The notes under the pieces are model-generated. The model was not told where the DNA came from. It was given only the letters and a program-made list of their open reading frames with translations, and made no database searches. Made by a program: the position numbers and the translations under genes. From Cordilura impudica (taxonomy: Eukaryota > Arthropoda > Insecta > Diptera > Scathophagidae), in the NCBI GenBank assembly GCA_963682025.1, contig OY821520.1, positions 92,153,992 to 92,217,991 on the forward strand: a stretch of DNA of 64,000 nt, in the 5' to 3' direction. This document shows positions 32,818 through 46,036 of this stretch, piece by piece (position 1 is the first letter of the stretch; every line of letters starts with the position of its first letter).

Positions 32818-35800
32818 AACAAGTAAGAGTGTAAAATTCGGCTGTGCCGAATCTTTGATACCCTCCACCTCGGTTTGAGTCTTGGTAATAAATGTAAATG
32901 AAAAAGTAAACAATTTGTTAAACTTAATACCAAATTATTTCAGCAAATTCTTTGGGAAGGTTTTCGTCTTTTCTATTATTTCGGATTTATTTCGGTGTTT
33001 GCTTTTTGGTCATTGTGGTTGCTGATCGGCATGCATTTAGGTTATATACCATATGCATGCGTTTCCGGTTATATGACATAACTCCTCGTTTAATTTAGTT
33101 TTTGCTAATTAAATAGCTCGCCCTAACCTCCATTGCAAAGGTAAAGGTTGTGTAGGGTGGCTACATGCATTAAATCGTGCTAATTGGATATGGCTGTATA
33201 GTTTCTTTTAACTGGCCAAATATTTCTTCATTGCGGCCATATAGGCCGGATGGAGTAACAAAATAATAACCAAAAAAAAAAAGATCTCTCAACTTTTTTA
33301 TTAAAATATTGCCATATTTGGAAATCATAGAGCATAAATTTATAATAATAAATAATTAAATTAGGGATACCAAACGCAAAAAACCAAATGTCCCAAACAT
33401 TTTAAATAAATTAATTTGTTATCATTATTTTCCGAAAAACTTCAAATTTTCAACCAAAAAAAATTATGAAAATTTGTATAGAAAAAATAACATTCTCATC
33501 AAATTGCGTTTATTTATGTAACAATTTTTATGTTCGCAATTCTTAAGTATCATTTGAGGTTTTCTAAAATTCATTGAATTTAAATTAATGTTTTCTGTAG
33601 TCCGATTCAGTAAATTTCAACGATCCGACAATCGCAAAATATATAGACAGTTATTGTTGTTTGTACTAAGGATTAAGTGATTCACTAAGTACAGACATCT
33701 TAACGACAGTCGATATCTCTATTTTTCTATTTATTTAAATTGTAAACGAGTGGCATCTCTGTCAAAATAAGCGAAAACACAAAGAAGAATAGAAAAAAAC
33801 AAATTACTTCATGTTTGACAGGATGATTTTATCTTTATGTTTAATATCTTTATTTTTTTACTAATATTTCTGTTTATTTATTTGAAAATTAAATAAGGAA
33901 TTGAATATGCTATTTAATTTTTTTATTTATATAAAAAAGTTTTTTAATTAAAGCAAAATATTTTCACTATTTTATGATTTTTATTTATGTATGACGACAT
34001 TTCAACCTAAAAATTTAAGTTTTTATCGATTGACAACAACACAAAAATGGTTATCGTTTAGATAACAACAACAGCTGACTTTAACAATAGCGAATATCGT
34101 TTAAAAATTTTACTGATAACTTTTGCTATTTTCTTTTTTTAACGATTCGACTATCGTTAAAAGAAGTTACTGAAAAGCTATTATGCCAATGCCAATATTT
34201 TTTTTAAATGTAAACATTTTTTAAATGTATACATATTTGGTGTTTTTTCGAATTTCAATTTGTGTTTAACGAATAAAATTTATATATTAAAGATACAATT
34301 GATGTCTTCTAAATTTAAAATTATTATTTCCGACGTTTTGATATGATTTTCTGAAATTCAGTTAATAGTTTCTAGTTTATAATTGGAAATTTTAATTCCA
34401 GTTTTTAGAATTGATATTTTCTAAAATTTGAATGGAAAATTTAAAAAGTGCAATTTTGTATTTATGTGAATAATAATGCTTTAGTAATTATAAACAATTT
34501 TTAAAAATTAGATGTAATCGCAATCAGATATTTTGTAGGTAAAGCAGAATAATAGTTCTATATAACTATGTAGAACTGTTTTGAAAGCAAAAAACTCATT
34601 GATAACTCGGTAACTCTATTTCGTAAAGACAACAAAAAGTTAATATGCCAAACTTATGTTCATATTTGTAAAAGAATAATGAAAATATGTATGAAATAAA
34701 AGACCAGCCCGTGTATACTCTTAACATTGTTCTGTTAAAATAGAAATAACTATTGCAAAGCTAATTAGAATAAAAATTGTGGCGCCATCTACTGTGCCAT
34801 AGTCACGCTGAGCAAAATGAAGTGACACTCTGTTAATGCAAAAGAAATGTATTTTCTCCACAACAAAATATTGCAGAAATTTATGTAAATAAAATAATAT
34901 ACCGATTTATTTCTAACATGCAGTTATTATGTATATACATATATAGAATATATGTATATTATTTGTATTATTTAATATGCATATGTATGCATATGTAAAT
35001 ATTACACACAAAAAATACAACATCAAACGTTATTTTTGAGTTTTTCTCTTTAAATAAATTAATACATAAAAATTTTTTTTGATAAATTTACATTGTTTTT
35101 TTTTTTTTATTGACAACCAGGTATTTTAGCATTTTTGCTTTAGATGCTGGTGAATTTTTACTCCCTTTATATTAACTCCTAGTGTCTGCTTGTCGAAAAA
35201 ATTTTGCAGGCAGGCTCGTGGCAATGACAGAAATGATCTAACAAATTTCTTTAGTGATGCCAAAAAATGGAAACTGTTAAATTTTTCTACCAAGTTTTTA
35301 TTATATTATTACCACAATGACCACCAAAACAACAAGTCCAGCTATGACAACAATACAACATTTAGAATAACAACAAGAACAATATAGAAACATGATATTT
35401 TTCATTTTTTTTAATTTTTCAGAGATTTCCCTGGACCTGTTCCACCGATTTAATTAATTTTTGAAATAGAAATCTTCCCATGAATTTGGTGAATCATTCT
35501 CACTTATTGAGGGCGTGATCGTGACAAAAACAACATAGAAAATTATATTTTTGCAAGACCTTTTTTAGTTCTTCATTCAAATCTCGGGCCCTGAATATAC
35601 TATCGACCGATTTGAACGATTTTAAATAGCAAACTTCTCAGGATGTCAGTGAATCATTTTTTAAGTCAAAGAGCACCCTAGCTTCCCGATTGATGCCGTC
35701 ATCGTGATTTCCACAGACGGACAGACGGACACCGCTATATCAACTCCGGTTGTTATAAGGATCACAAATATACATATATATTTTATGGGGTCCAACATTT

Positions 35801-35872
35801 TTTTCCTAATTATTACAAACGGAATGACAAACTTATATACACCCTCTGTACACTGGAGTGGAGGGTATAAAA
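32818..35872 (-). mobile_element. DINE-type Helentron, family B, copy B2 (3.05 kb)
   Basis: Same start (AACAAGTAAGAGTG, TTCGG-CTGTG-CCGAA hairpin at 32837-32851) and same end (GGAGTGGAGGGTATAAAA) as B1, in the same orientation. Small indels separate them: for example a 60 bp AATATTTCTGTTTATTT segment near 33870 is absent from B1, and an AAATGATCACTGTAGC segment of B1 is missing here. Confidence 0.85.
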
Positions 35873-35938
35873 AATTATGTATGACTTTCTACATGTATTT
35901 TAAACCAGCAATGTGACAGGACGTGTAATAATTTTGCA

Positions 35939-36724
35939 CTGTAAGAAAATTATAGTAGGTCTAGAGCGACTATACGATACCCTATACCGTGCGCTTACAG
36001 ACCCTATCTCTTAGGTCCAACTAACTATATATAGAAAATAAGCATAAACCAAATTTTAGTGGAATTTTTTTATTAATTTCTTTGCCTACGAATATGAAAA
36101 AATTCATATCGGGTGCTATATTTATATTGGGACTAGGTCAAAATATACACCGATCCGGACCATATGTGGTAAGGTCACTTATTTTTTTTTTTTTTTTGCA
36201 AATTTGAGGAAAAGCTGGGATAGATTTATTTTTTTTTTTTTATAGATTTAAGTGAAAATCGCGAATCAGCTCCATAAGGGGGCTACGACGAGAATTTCTC
36301 TATAGGAATTATTTGTTGACTACTGATGAATGGATAAAATAAACACACATAAACCCAATTTGACCGAAATCTATATGATAATTTGGATATTATGGCAACT
36401 TAAGTTGATTTCATAGCGGCAATTTGTATGGGGACTAGGTCTGAACATGAACTGATTTTCATCAATTTCAATAGCATTCATTCTATGGCCGATAGAAGCT
36501 CATGTGCTAAATTTAATCAAAATATATTCAAATTTGCGACTTGTTTGTTTTCAAAGTTTAAATGGACACACAGACGGATGAACGGACACACGGACATCGC
36601 TAAATCGACTTAGAAAGTGAGCCTGAGTCGATCGGTGTAATAAAAGATGGCTCTATTTTAGGTAGTTACAAACATCAGCACAAAGTCCTTGTATCCTAAT
36701 CGCATAGTGGTTTAGGATATAAAA
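35939..36724 (-). mobile_element. DINE family A, copy A2
   Basis: Starts GTAAGAAAATTATAGTAGGTC with a damaged form of the palindrome, then ATACGATACCCTATACC. It ends AGTGGTTTAGGATATAAAA. It lies just downstream of B2. Confidence 0.8.
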
Positions 36725-37599
36725 ACAACAAAAACTTGTCGTCTGATACCGGCTTGACTATTTCACAAGTTTTCTTTAGCAATATATTTGAAGTTCCTGT
36801 ATTCATTAATAAGACTATCTGGCTTGTGGTCTTATCAGCTCGTAGCTCTTGTGGGAAAGTTTGAATCTATAAAGACACCCAGCGCTTCTTCTGAAGACAT
36901 TTTATTGAATTTGGTTGCTTCTAAAAGAGATGCTGCCTACGAGGCATTGCTGCTGAAATTTTGATTTCATTAGCCAAAAGTCTAATTTTTTGCCACCGAT
37001 TTTTTAAATTTTTAACGCCAGTTTGTAGCTAATATATCCAGATTAAGGTAGCCAAAAATTTAGGTTAAACTATGGCCAATTGTAGGCGTGGCATGCTGTC
37101 AAACTCACCTGTTTTTTTAATCTCAGAAAAAGGTGATTTTTTTTATTTTTATCAAAAATAAATGGTTACTACTCACAAGTTATCATAGATAATGACCTGC
37201 ATTCCATTTCACAAGATTGCTAGGATTGTAGTCTTTAGTTGTTGCAAGTGGTTACAGCTCCACCATTTAATATTAGGGGCGTTATGAAAAATTTTTTTTT
37301 AAACTACTATATTTTTGTCAAATTTCAATTTTAGTGTAATACAACTTCTAGGGAACAAAAAGAAACAAAAACGTTTACCATTTGGAGAAACGTGAAAGTG
37401 CCCTCTTTAACTCTATACATACTTTTGCACCCGTGGCGAACCGTGGGTAGAACTCTTTTTTAATTTTAATCAAATTACTCAAAAAATTTCAAATTACGGT
37501 AATTTAAACAGCCCTACAAGTATACAATGGTGTGTTAAATTAGAGCTTTAGGTATTTTATAGCTTGATCTGGGAGGACACCAAGTAACAGGCGTTCCAT
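36725..37599. other. unexplained stretch with a short frame
   Basis: A plus-strand frame ends at 36962 with SASSEDILLNLVASKRDAAY then EALLLKF and a stop. Codon use looks protein-like, but I recognise no family and there is no start or splice context. The rest is AT-rich. Confidence 0.3.
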
Positions 37600-38470
37600 A
37601 AATTTCTATACTGACTGATCGAAATTGTGTTGTCAAGTTGGTTTCGGAGTCTATTCAGAGGAGCTTGGGTTAAATCTAGCTTGCAGGTTACCAGACCACT
37701 GCAGTGTATATCAGGTGGAGGTACTGACAATTGGTTGCTGATTGGTTGGTTGCTGATTGGTTGGGTCGGAATATTCTGTCTACAACCGCGTCAGCATCTA
37801 CTCTGATAGTCAAGCCGCGGTAAAATCCTTGGAATTAATGCTCCTGATAACAAGAGCAACCCTTAACTGCCGCACGTCTTTAAAGGAGATGGCCAAGCAG
37901 TTTAATATCAGACTCATATGGCTCCCAAGGCACAGGAATATACCGGAAAACTGTAAAGCTGATGAGCTGGCAAGACAGGTACTACCTTACGGGTTCCAGC
38001 GGAATTGGAATGTGTTGGTAAACTCCTGGAATCGTGAAAGCTGGAACTTCGGCTTCGCATTGCTGGCATAACGGATAACAATGGGCTAATGGATCAACGT
38101 GTAGGATTACGAGACATATCTGGCTGGCTCTGAATCGCAAGCGCACAAGTGCGCTACTATCACTCCCCTGTGGGAACATTTCAACAGTAGTAGCTGCATG
38201 GATATGGAGGAGGTGGAGAGCATAGAACACTTCCTTTGCCCGGCGCTCTCCAGAACAAGACTTCGAACATTGGGATCGCCGTTTCTTCACTATCTCTCTG
38301 ATCTCTCAAATGTGGGAATTTCACATATCAGGGGCTTCGTCAGTAGCTCAAACTGGTTCTACGGTGGGGACTGAGGGGAACACCTATTCATCCCATGGCA
38401 TCACAATGGACCCCAGGGTCTAAGTGTGCTTTTTGTTTGGATTAGCAGCAACTTCTAACCTAACCTTACC
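37600..38470 (+). pseudogene. LINE tail: RNase H domain and 3' end
   Basis: The readable protein begins near 37600 with FYTD (first catalytic Asp), QVGFGVYSEELG, then VSIYSDSQAAVKSLE (catalytic D) and IRLIWLPRHRNIPENCKADE, which holds the H...N..AD pattern of RNase H. Downstream IEHFLCPALSRTRLRTLG and IRGFVSSSNWF match the conserved C-terminal tail of dipteran LINEs with RNase H (I, LOA and R1-like groups). Stops near 38071 and 38350, and a small tandem duplication TTGGTTGCTGATTGG near 37725-37762 that breaks the frame, show it is dead. The element is 5'-truncated and ends in an ACCTAACCTTACC tail. Confidence 0.75.
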
Positions 38471-38732
38471 TTTTAAAGCTTATGATAGTCATTATTTGTT
38501 CTATTACCAGTAATGATATCTGCTTACAAAATACACCACCCTTTTATATATTTGTAGGTAAGAATGTCAATATACAGAGGATGTAATTCATTTGTAATCT
38601 GGGTTTGTTATTATTATGATACCTTTTTTATACCTTTTTATTTTACCTAAAAATGCACTAATGCATGTATTTAAGAAAACACACACACGTAATTCATTTG
38701 TATAGCGGTTTTTTATATTTTTTTATATTAAC

Positions 38733-39830
38733 CAACACTCAGGGGATGCCCCCTACAAATGCAGTGCAATGTGTTGATTTCTGGAAAATAGGTTATGGGA
38801 AAGAGGAAAGAGGGAGTAGTGTTTGTGGATATTTGACTTAAATTTTATTAGATTATAACCATCAGGAAAGACCTCTGCGGGGAGTTTATTTCACATACGG
38901 CTAGTTCGACTGATAAACGAATTCTCTCTGTAATGCGTTGTGCGGTCAACTGGACAATAAACTACAAACGGAAGTGATTTACTAGAGAAGCGGGTAGAGC
39001 GAGCCGACGCTCGAGCACTTGGAATAAGTTTGCTAATCTCGGAACAACATTTCCCATGGTAGTATCTATAGAACAGTGATACACAACCGACATTCCGGCG
39101 GTGTTCCAATGAATCAATAGAGTACTGTCATTAATGAGCGCCAACACCCTCCTTTGCACATGGTCCAGTAGCTCCAAAATATACTTTGAAGCTCCTGCCC
39201 ATATATGGGAGTTGTATTCCATTTTCGGTCGGATGTAAGTGGTATAGATTTTAAGGAGATCAGAAGGAGTTAAGAAATTTTTACACCGTTTTAGAAAACC
39301 AAGACACTTGAATGCTTCTTTCGACACTTGAAAAACATGCTCGTTCCAACGAACATAACATTGAATTCTCATGCCTAGAACATCAAGAGCATCCGTTTCC
39401 TTAATACCTATATACAGCCATATATACAGACGACATTGTTGATTCCATGGCCCTATGGGTCAACATACAACATTGAGTCTTCAGCGCATTAAAATCAACC
39501 CTATTCGCTTTACCCCACTCGGAGATTGTTAACAGGTCTTGACTGAATGTGACATTCATTGTCTGCCTTTTTGCCCCCCAACGTCTAAGAGGCTTGGGCT
39601 TCTATTACATGAAAATGAATGACAAATGCTGCTGTCATCTGCGAAATAGTATATAGAATTAATAGTTTGACCAAGAAGGTCGTTCAGAAAGATAAGAAAA
39701 AGAGAAGGAGAAAGAACGGAACCTTGGGGTACCCCTGAATTAAGCTGAAACTCATTAGATGAGACCATATCAATAAAAACACATATTGTTCGGTCTCTGA
39801 TAAAATTTGATATAAATCGAGATATTTTAG
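38733..39830 (-). pseudogene. LINE 3 copy b, 5'-truncated
   Basis: Same family as 22078-23660. The minus frame from 39768 reads SSNEFQLNSGVPQGSVLSPS, then YYFADDSSICHS, so the active site Asp pair is intact here. Then DVRWNEHVFQVSKEAF-type sequence (VRWNEHV kept) and the C-terminus to about 38891, with frame breaks near 39550, 39380 and 39110. The 3' end carries the same GGGGCATCCCCTGAGTG-like terminus as copy a. Upstream reverse transcriptase motifs are absent. Confidence 0.82.
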
Positions 39831-40256
39831 GTAGTAATGCATTACATTTTTACTTTACCTAAAAACATAGTGTGATGGCTTATGAGAAGGCTTATAAGAA
39901 AGAGGGTACAAGTGAATACAAACTCAGACTAATCAAGATCTATTTTATATATTATTGGCAACGTCAGATCCGTTCATCTCCAGTATTCGAAATCAATGGA
40001 CTGTGGAATATCGGGATTTAGATAAAGAAGTTAAAAAAATATTAAAGGACAGAAATAACGCAGAATAGAATATAGAATATTTGCAATCAATATTTGAAAC
40101 AAATGAATTATTCATTATAATTGCTTTTCGTGTTATTTAAGTGCGAAAAATGTAGTATTAATAAAAAATAATAATAAACACAACCCCCCATTGTTACAAA
40201 TGCTATAAAGATCTATTGCAGTTTTTATTTTTAAAGGTTTTTTTTACCCACATATA
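39831..40256. other. AT-rich spacer
   Basis: No gene or recognised repeat; ends with a T-rich run at the Helitron border. Confidence 0.4.
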
Positions 40257-40630
40257 TCTATAATATTAATATTAGGCGATTTCTTGTGACAGATGTTTTG
40301 TTCTACCACTTTATCCCGATTTTGACCAAACGTATATTATTTGAAAGGCATTTCTTTTTAGCCGTTTTGCAGATTTACAGATTTTAAAATTTTTTACTTT
40401 ATTTTGAGTAAATTGCATTTAAAGTTGCTACTAACACATACATAAAATTATACAATGCTATGTGTGTGTTTATTAAATTTGTTAATGTGTTTGTAATAAA
40501 AATGAGTTTGTTTATGTGTTGATTTGTGAACTGGTTATAATTGATTAGCATACCTTAAGGGTCTTTATTTAATGAACAAATAAAATTTCCTAGAATTTGC
40601 ACTCGAATTTCGAGGGCTGGAATCTGCTAG
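40257..40630 (+). mobile_element. small Helitron, copy H4
   Basis: 5' TCTATAATATTAATATTAGG after an A, and 3' CTCGAATTTCGAGGGCTGG then CTAG before a T. Length is 374 bp, full-length and well preserved; a good representative of the family. Confidence 0.85.
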
Positions 40631-42300
40631 TATGAAATGTTTTAATAAATAAAAAAGGTTCAAAAAATAAAAACCCTTATTTTCATATCGACATCAGAAT
40701 CATTGCGCTAATGTTCAGCAGATTTATTTTGCTAGAATTAACAAATTTGAAAGCCACAAATGATAATTTTTCCATATGTGACATTTTTTAATAAATAAAA
40801 AAATTAAAACCGATATAAAAGTTAAAAAAAATTACGAATTCAACTTTGACTTAGAATTCCTGAAAAACTACACAATCAAATTTAATGAAATTAAAACTGA
40901 CTCTAGATTAACTCAATACTAAAATATTGTGATCGGTTCAAAAGTTACAGAATTTTGGCCAATCAAAACCGATTTTCAGCTACTGTGCGACGCTAACGTG
41001 AAAAACAGAGTCCCCACTTTCAGTTAATGATAATTCTGTAATACTAGTGACTGCGAAATATCATAATAGTTAAATTAGTTAATACGATAAGAAATAAATA
41101 AAACTAATCGATATTATTCAAATATTTATTTAAATTATCTTATTTAAAACTACTACTCTTAAAAGCAAGGCATTTGTTTTTACAGAACTTTTTTGTAGGA
41201 ATTCCTGCTGTCCAAAATGGTCTTTCTAATTCAGATCTTGTTACTTTTACGTATCCAAGTTAGTAAGTTCTAGACCAATTCTAAGAATTATGTTTACGCG
41301 TACAGTGTGTGAACACGCCGATTGTTGGCTTAACGAAACACTCTCTTTAGCTCAAAAGGTTTATCGTTGCCCTTTGAGATGGTGTTTTGTTAAGCCAACA
41401 AATTATTACTTAAAAAAATACATAAAAATATCTGTATATTTATAATAAAATAAATACATTTTTTTATAACTTTTTGATAAAAACTGATTACGATTGTTTT
41501 TATTTTTTAACATTTTTTCTGGGAAATATTTTACGAGGAAAACGAAGTACTTCCTACGAAGTTTCACATCTCCAAAGAATCTCATTTCTTTCCTGGTAAT
41601 TATATCTATATCCCTTAACGATCTTCTCTGTGGTTTTTTGAGTTTCTATTCATTTATAATTATATATATATTATATATTATATTATATTATTATTATATA
41701 TTATAATATAACATCAGGAACTGGCGTGTATGACACCTCTAAAATATTTTGTTATGGAAGATTTAATTTGTTGGATAAAATATATCGTAGTGCGAATTAT
41801 TCAAATAGTAAAAAACATCTGCAAAAGTTTGTCTTAAGGCCTTTGATACGTAAAATCCACTCTGATTTAAATTGATTACATAAACCTTTGTTTTGTTGAG
41901 CAAATTCATCCAGCACAAATTTTAAAGTACTGTCAGAATTAATTACGTTTTGAAGTCAGTATAATAAATTAGTCTAAAGATTGGTTGTACATTTGCGATA
42001 AAGTTCCAAATTTTTAAGACAGTATCTTGAGCAAAATGACAAAATCTGTAAACATCGCAATAATTAAAAAAATTCAGTTTGTAGAACTTGAAATCTGTTG
42101 GGCAATTCAAATAGCTGTAATAATGTTTCTGTTATTTATCGAATTGTCGATAATATTTACGGATTTAATCGATAATTTTAAAATGATATTTTTGTCCGAT
42201 TATAGGTTTATTGGTTTATGGTTTATATTCTACTACGGATTATTATCTACTATTTTTTTAATTTTAAAGTTATGCGTTTACCGTTTATTAGACACCTGAT
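40631..42300. other. AT-rich unique DNA
   Basis: Contains the 80 nt hairpin (listed), an (AT)-rich microsatellite at 41658-41710, and a small hydrophobic frame with ATG at 42036 ending at 42299 (87 codons, two probable membrane segments around IQIAVIMFLLFIEL and LWFIFYYGLLSTIF). Such frames are frequent by chance in AT-rich DNA, so I do not call it a gene. Confidence 0.35.
41322..41401. other. 80 nt hairpin of unknown origin
   Basis: The 20 bp arms at 41322-41341 (TTGTTGGCTTAACGAAACAC) and 41382-41401 are complementary with one G-T pair. Inside, CTCAAAAGG and CCCTTTGAG pair around a TTTATCGTTG loop, with an asymmetric internal loop between the stems. It is more GC-rich than its surroundings. 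It could be a small foldback element or a hairpin RNA gene. Confidence 0.6.
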
Positions 42301-44201
42301 AAAAAAAATATCTTTTCAACGATACCAAAAACATATGTCAGGCTTCATTTATATCCATGGTTGATATCGGTTTGCTCCAACGCGCAATGTCACTTTAGAC
42401 TTTCTTAATTGTTTAGTATACTACCGTCGATATAATTACTCTGAAGTTGAAAATGGTAATCCACAGAGTTGTCTGTGGAATTGTTCCAGCTTTCACCGTT
42501 ACGTTCGGTCTTCACATCATTTCTATGCCGATGTCATTTCATGAGGTTAACATATGATTCTGGCATTTTCTTCCAAGATCTTCCACCGATCTACCTTTCA
42601 AGTAGGCGTGTTGTTCTTTAGAAGCTCTCCAATGCCGACCCGACTTAGTTGTTTAAATTATCAAAAAAGATACGGTAAGTCTAAAGTCTTCTACTGTACC
42701 ACTCTCATCTGCCTCCTGTCTGCATTTGGCCTCAAGAATGCACTTAATAATCATGCTCATGGCCAGGACCACCTTATCTGTTGATGTTATATTTCTAATT
42801 ATTCTCTCGGTTGGTCATTTGTACTATCAGCAAAGTTTCCAATACCTTTATAATCCGAAGAATGAATTTTCATTTGTGGCTTTAATGTTTTTGCGACAAG
42901 TTTCTGTGTAAACTGCAGCAGATTTTACAGCTAGATTTCGTGAATGTGAGTTTATTTAGAGAGAATTTTCCATGTTGTCTCCACTGAATATATCCGTTTT
43001 TAGTTTTCCTAGTATCTGAATTATATCCGTTAAAGGTTGATGCTTCAAAATTGTTCTAGAAAATTGCGTCATTTAGACTATTAATTAGACTCAATTTAAA
43101 ATGTTCTTCAATCTGCAAGTGTAACTTTTACCCATGTCGGGTTTTGAGTGTATAGATTCACAATATCGCCTCATCACCATGATATGATTTTAATTAAAAT
43201 TTACTAAGAATATAATAAAACACAAAAAAAAAACGTTTTTTACTTGCCGGCAAATTTAAAAAAAAGTTTTTATTTTATATCGAAGACAGTAGTAAATCAT
43301 GTGGAGTGCGTAAAATTATTAGTGAGTGTCCTAGAATTCATTAACATACTGTGCTGCCTGCTAAGCCTAATTTGACATTTTACTTTCATTTTTTTTTTTA
43401 ATTAACATTGTTTTATTCGCCAATAAAATAAAATTAGTTTTTCATTTTCATTTTATTAAAATCAAAAACAAAGTCAAGCTTTCACAAACGCTTTCTAAGT
43501 ACGAGTAACGAATACAACAAATATTAATTAAACCTTAAAAAATTACAAAATGAAGCATTCAAATCAACCAACAAACAAAGTCTACCAATCACACGCACAA
43601 CCCAAAGGGGCACCATTTATATACTTACATGTAAAAAACTAGTGACGAGTCATTCTAAAATAATTATCCATCAAATCAAAAATTTAAAACTAAAAAAAAT
43701 AAAAAAAAAAAATTATAAATCTAAAATAGGCCCATGAAATATTATGAAAGTAATTTATCACATTGAGCGCCTGCTGTTCATCAACAACATGGACTGGCTG
43801 GTAACATGGTCGTCGTCGTTGTTATCGTCATGATAAGTATTGCTCGTGATCGTCGCCAACTTGGAGAGCAGTTGCCAAAGACACCAACCAACATGAAGAA
43901 TTAACAACAAAATTAAACAAAAAAAAAAAACTTAATCAAAGATCATGCTCCACAGATTCACAGCAAAAAAAAGGGCCAACTGTAATAGGGTAAACACTTA
44001 TACTTACATACACAGTCACATACATACATAACATAAATGACGAACCGCCATGTAAAAGATTGACGTTCGATCACTAATAATGACCAAATGTTCATGTGTA
44101 TCGTAACATTCCATTTTTCGTTTCATACACGTAATGGAACGTTTGTCAAAAAGCCAATCAAAGTAACATACTGGGAAAGCCAGAAAAAAATGAAAGAAAC
44201 T

Positions 44202-44237
<36 letters not shown>

Positions 44238-44606
44238 TAATTTTACAAACAAAGACAAAAAACTTGAGCTTGTGACGAATTACATTACGATGGTCCAACG
44301 CCACGAGGTGGCAATCTTTCTCCAAATGGTTGTTAGGTTCATTCGATGGATGGTAGGCCGAAATAAAATAACAATCTTTTTTCTTTTAACCCTCACATGT
44401 GTATGACTGAAATCTGTGAAACTTGCATTTTCAAAAACTATTAAAAATATATAGGTATATATATGTATTTTTTTTTTTTTTTTTTTTTGAAAATCTGCCT
44501 GATAACAACTTTTAAGTCTACAGATAGCGGTGTTTATAATTCCGAATAATGGGAACTTTATATTAAAGATTTAGTATATGTAAACAATACATAATATTAA
44601 TATACA
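42301..44606. other. AT-rich unique DNA with CA microsatellite
   Basis: No gene recognised. A (CA)n run lies at 44211-44236, and T-runs lie near 44468-44488. Short frames at 42554-42911 and 44016-44258 are not supported. Confidence 0.4.
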
Positions 44607-44978
44607 CTAGCAGATTCCAGCCCTCGAAATTCGAGTGCAAATTCTAGGAAATTTTATTTTTTCATTAAATAAAGACCCTAAAGGTATGCTAATCAATTAT
44701 AGCCAATTCACAAATCAACACAAAAAAAGACTCATTTTTATACAAACACATTAACAAATTTAATAAACACACATATGGCATTGTATAATTTTATGTATGT
44801 GTTAGTGGCAGCTTTAAATGCAATTTACTTAAAATAAAGGAAAAATTTAAAAATCTGTAAGTCTGCAAAACGGCTAAAAAGAAACACCTTTCAAATAATA
44901 TACGTTTGGTCAAAATCGAGATAAAACGGAGGAACAAAACATTGGTCACAAGAAATCGCCTAGCCTATTAATATTATA
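44607..44978 (-). mobile_element. small Helitron, copy H5
   Basis: CTAG at 44607-44610, hairpin CTCGAAATTCGAG, and the body as in H1/H4. The 5' end TATAATATTAATAGGCTAGG meets the CTAG of H6 directly and lacks the initial TC. Confidence 0.8.
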
Positions 44979-45307
44979 CTAGCAGATTTCAGCGCTCGAA
45001 ATTCGAGTGCAATTTCTAGGCGACTTTCAACTTAGCCAATTCACAAACCAATACTTTTTTGGTTTATTATTATTGTGAATGAAGATAACAAACATAGGTA
45101 TAATTTTATGTATGTATTAGTAGCAGCTTTAAATACAATTTACTCGAAATAAAGGAAAAAATTAAAAACTCTGTAAATCTGGGGGAACAGCTAAAAAGAA
45201 ATACCTTTCAAATAATATACGTTTGGTCAAAAGCGGGATAAAAGGGTAGAATAAAAAATCGTCAACAAAAAATTGCATAGCCTATTAAAATTATAGATAG
45301 GTTAAGA
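44979..45307 (-). mobile_element. small Helitron, copy H6, abutting H5
   Basis: CTAG at 44979-44982, hairpin, shorter body, and 5' TCTATAATTTTAATAGG when reversed. Same orientation as H5, so the two form a head-to-tail pair. Confidence 0.8.
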
Positions 45308-46036
45308 TTACTATATAAATGCTTGGAACACATATAGATATCAACTGTTTGTTTTACTGAAATCATAACGCTGACCTTCTTAGAAGAAATGTAAATAACT
45401 CCTTGTTGAATCATCACCAATGAATTTAACGTAGACTTGTTATAAATATTAAGACGAATCAGTATATAAAAAGCATTTTTCTTCTATTCTCGTTTGTCCA
45501 ATATTTATATCCCTCTTAAATATTAAGATTTCTCAAGGTCCTACAAATAGGCAATTGCGAATGCTCCGCGTATTATCCTAATGGAAACAATTTTTCTTCT
45601 ATCTGAATGCGATCGTTTTTTTAAATGCCGTCGAATCGGCCTAAACAAATTGCGCACCTGTAAAAGTTTATTTAATTAAAACTACGATAGTTTTAGACTT
45701 GTTAGCATTGCAGAAGTAGAAATATTCTATCCATATGTTATTAATATATCAAAGTTGTTTTGGTTTCTAATATAAAAGAAAGCTTAACTCTTTCTTCCGA
45801 TTCTCATTAGGTTGATTTCAGCAAAAATATATGAATTTAGTGCTTTTCGTTACTAATGAGGATTGGTGAGTCGACTCGAAATAGCTATATAACATGTCTT
45901 GCAGAATAGAAAACAATTTTTCAAACAAATGAGCTAAAGTTGTTTACTTTCTTTAACGTAAAAATATTTTATCTTGAGGTTGATCAATTTCAAACTCAAT
46001 CATTAATACTTAATAATTCTTTTACACATAAATTGA
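45308..46036. repeat. spacer and dispersed repeat R, copy 3
   Basis: 45308-45750 is unrecognised. 45750-46012 is a diverged copy of repeat R (GTTACTAATGAGGATTGGTG core, AACTCAATCATTAAT end). As with copy 1, a Helitron lies nearby. Confidence 0.55.

Noticed and set aside
42036..42299. Hydrophobic 87-codon frame as a small membrane protein
   Set aside because: Such frames are common by chance in T-rich DNA; no homologue recognised and no promoter or splice evidence.
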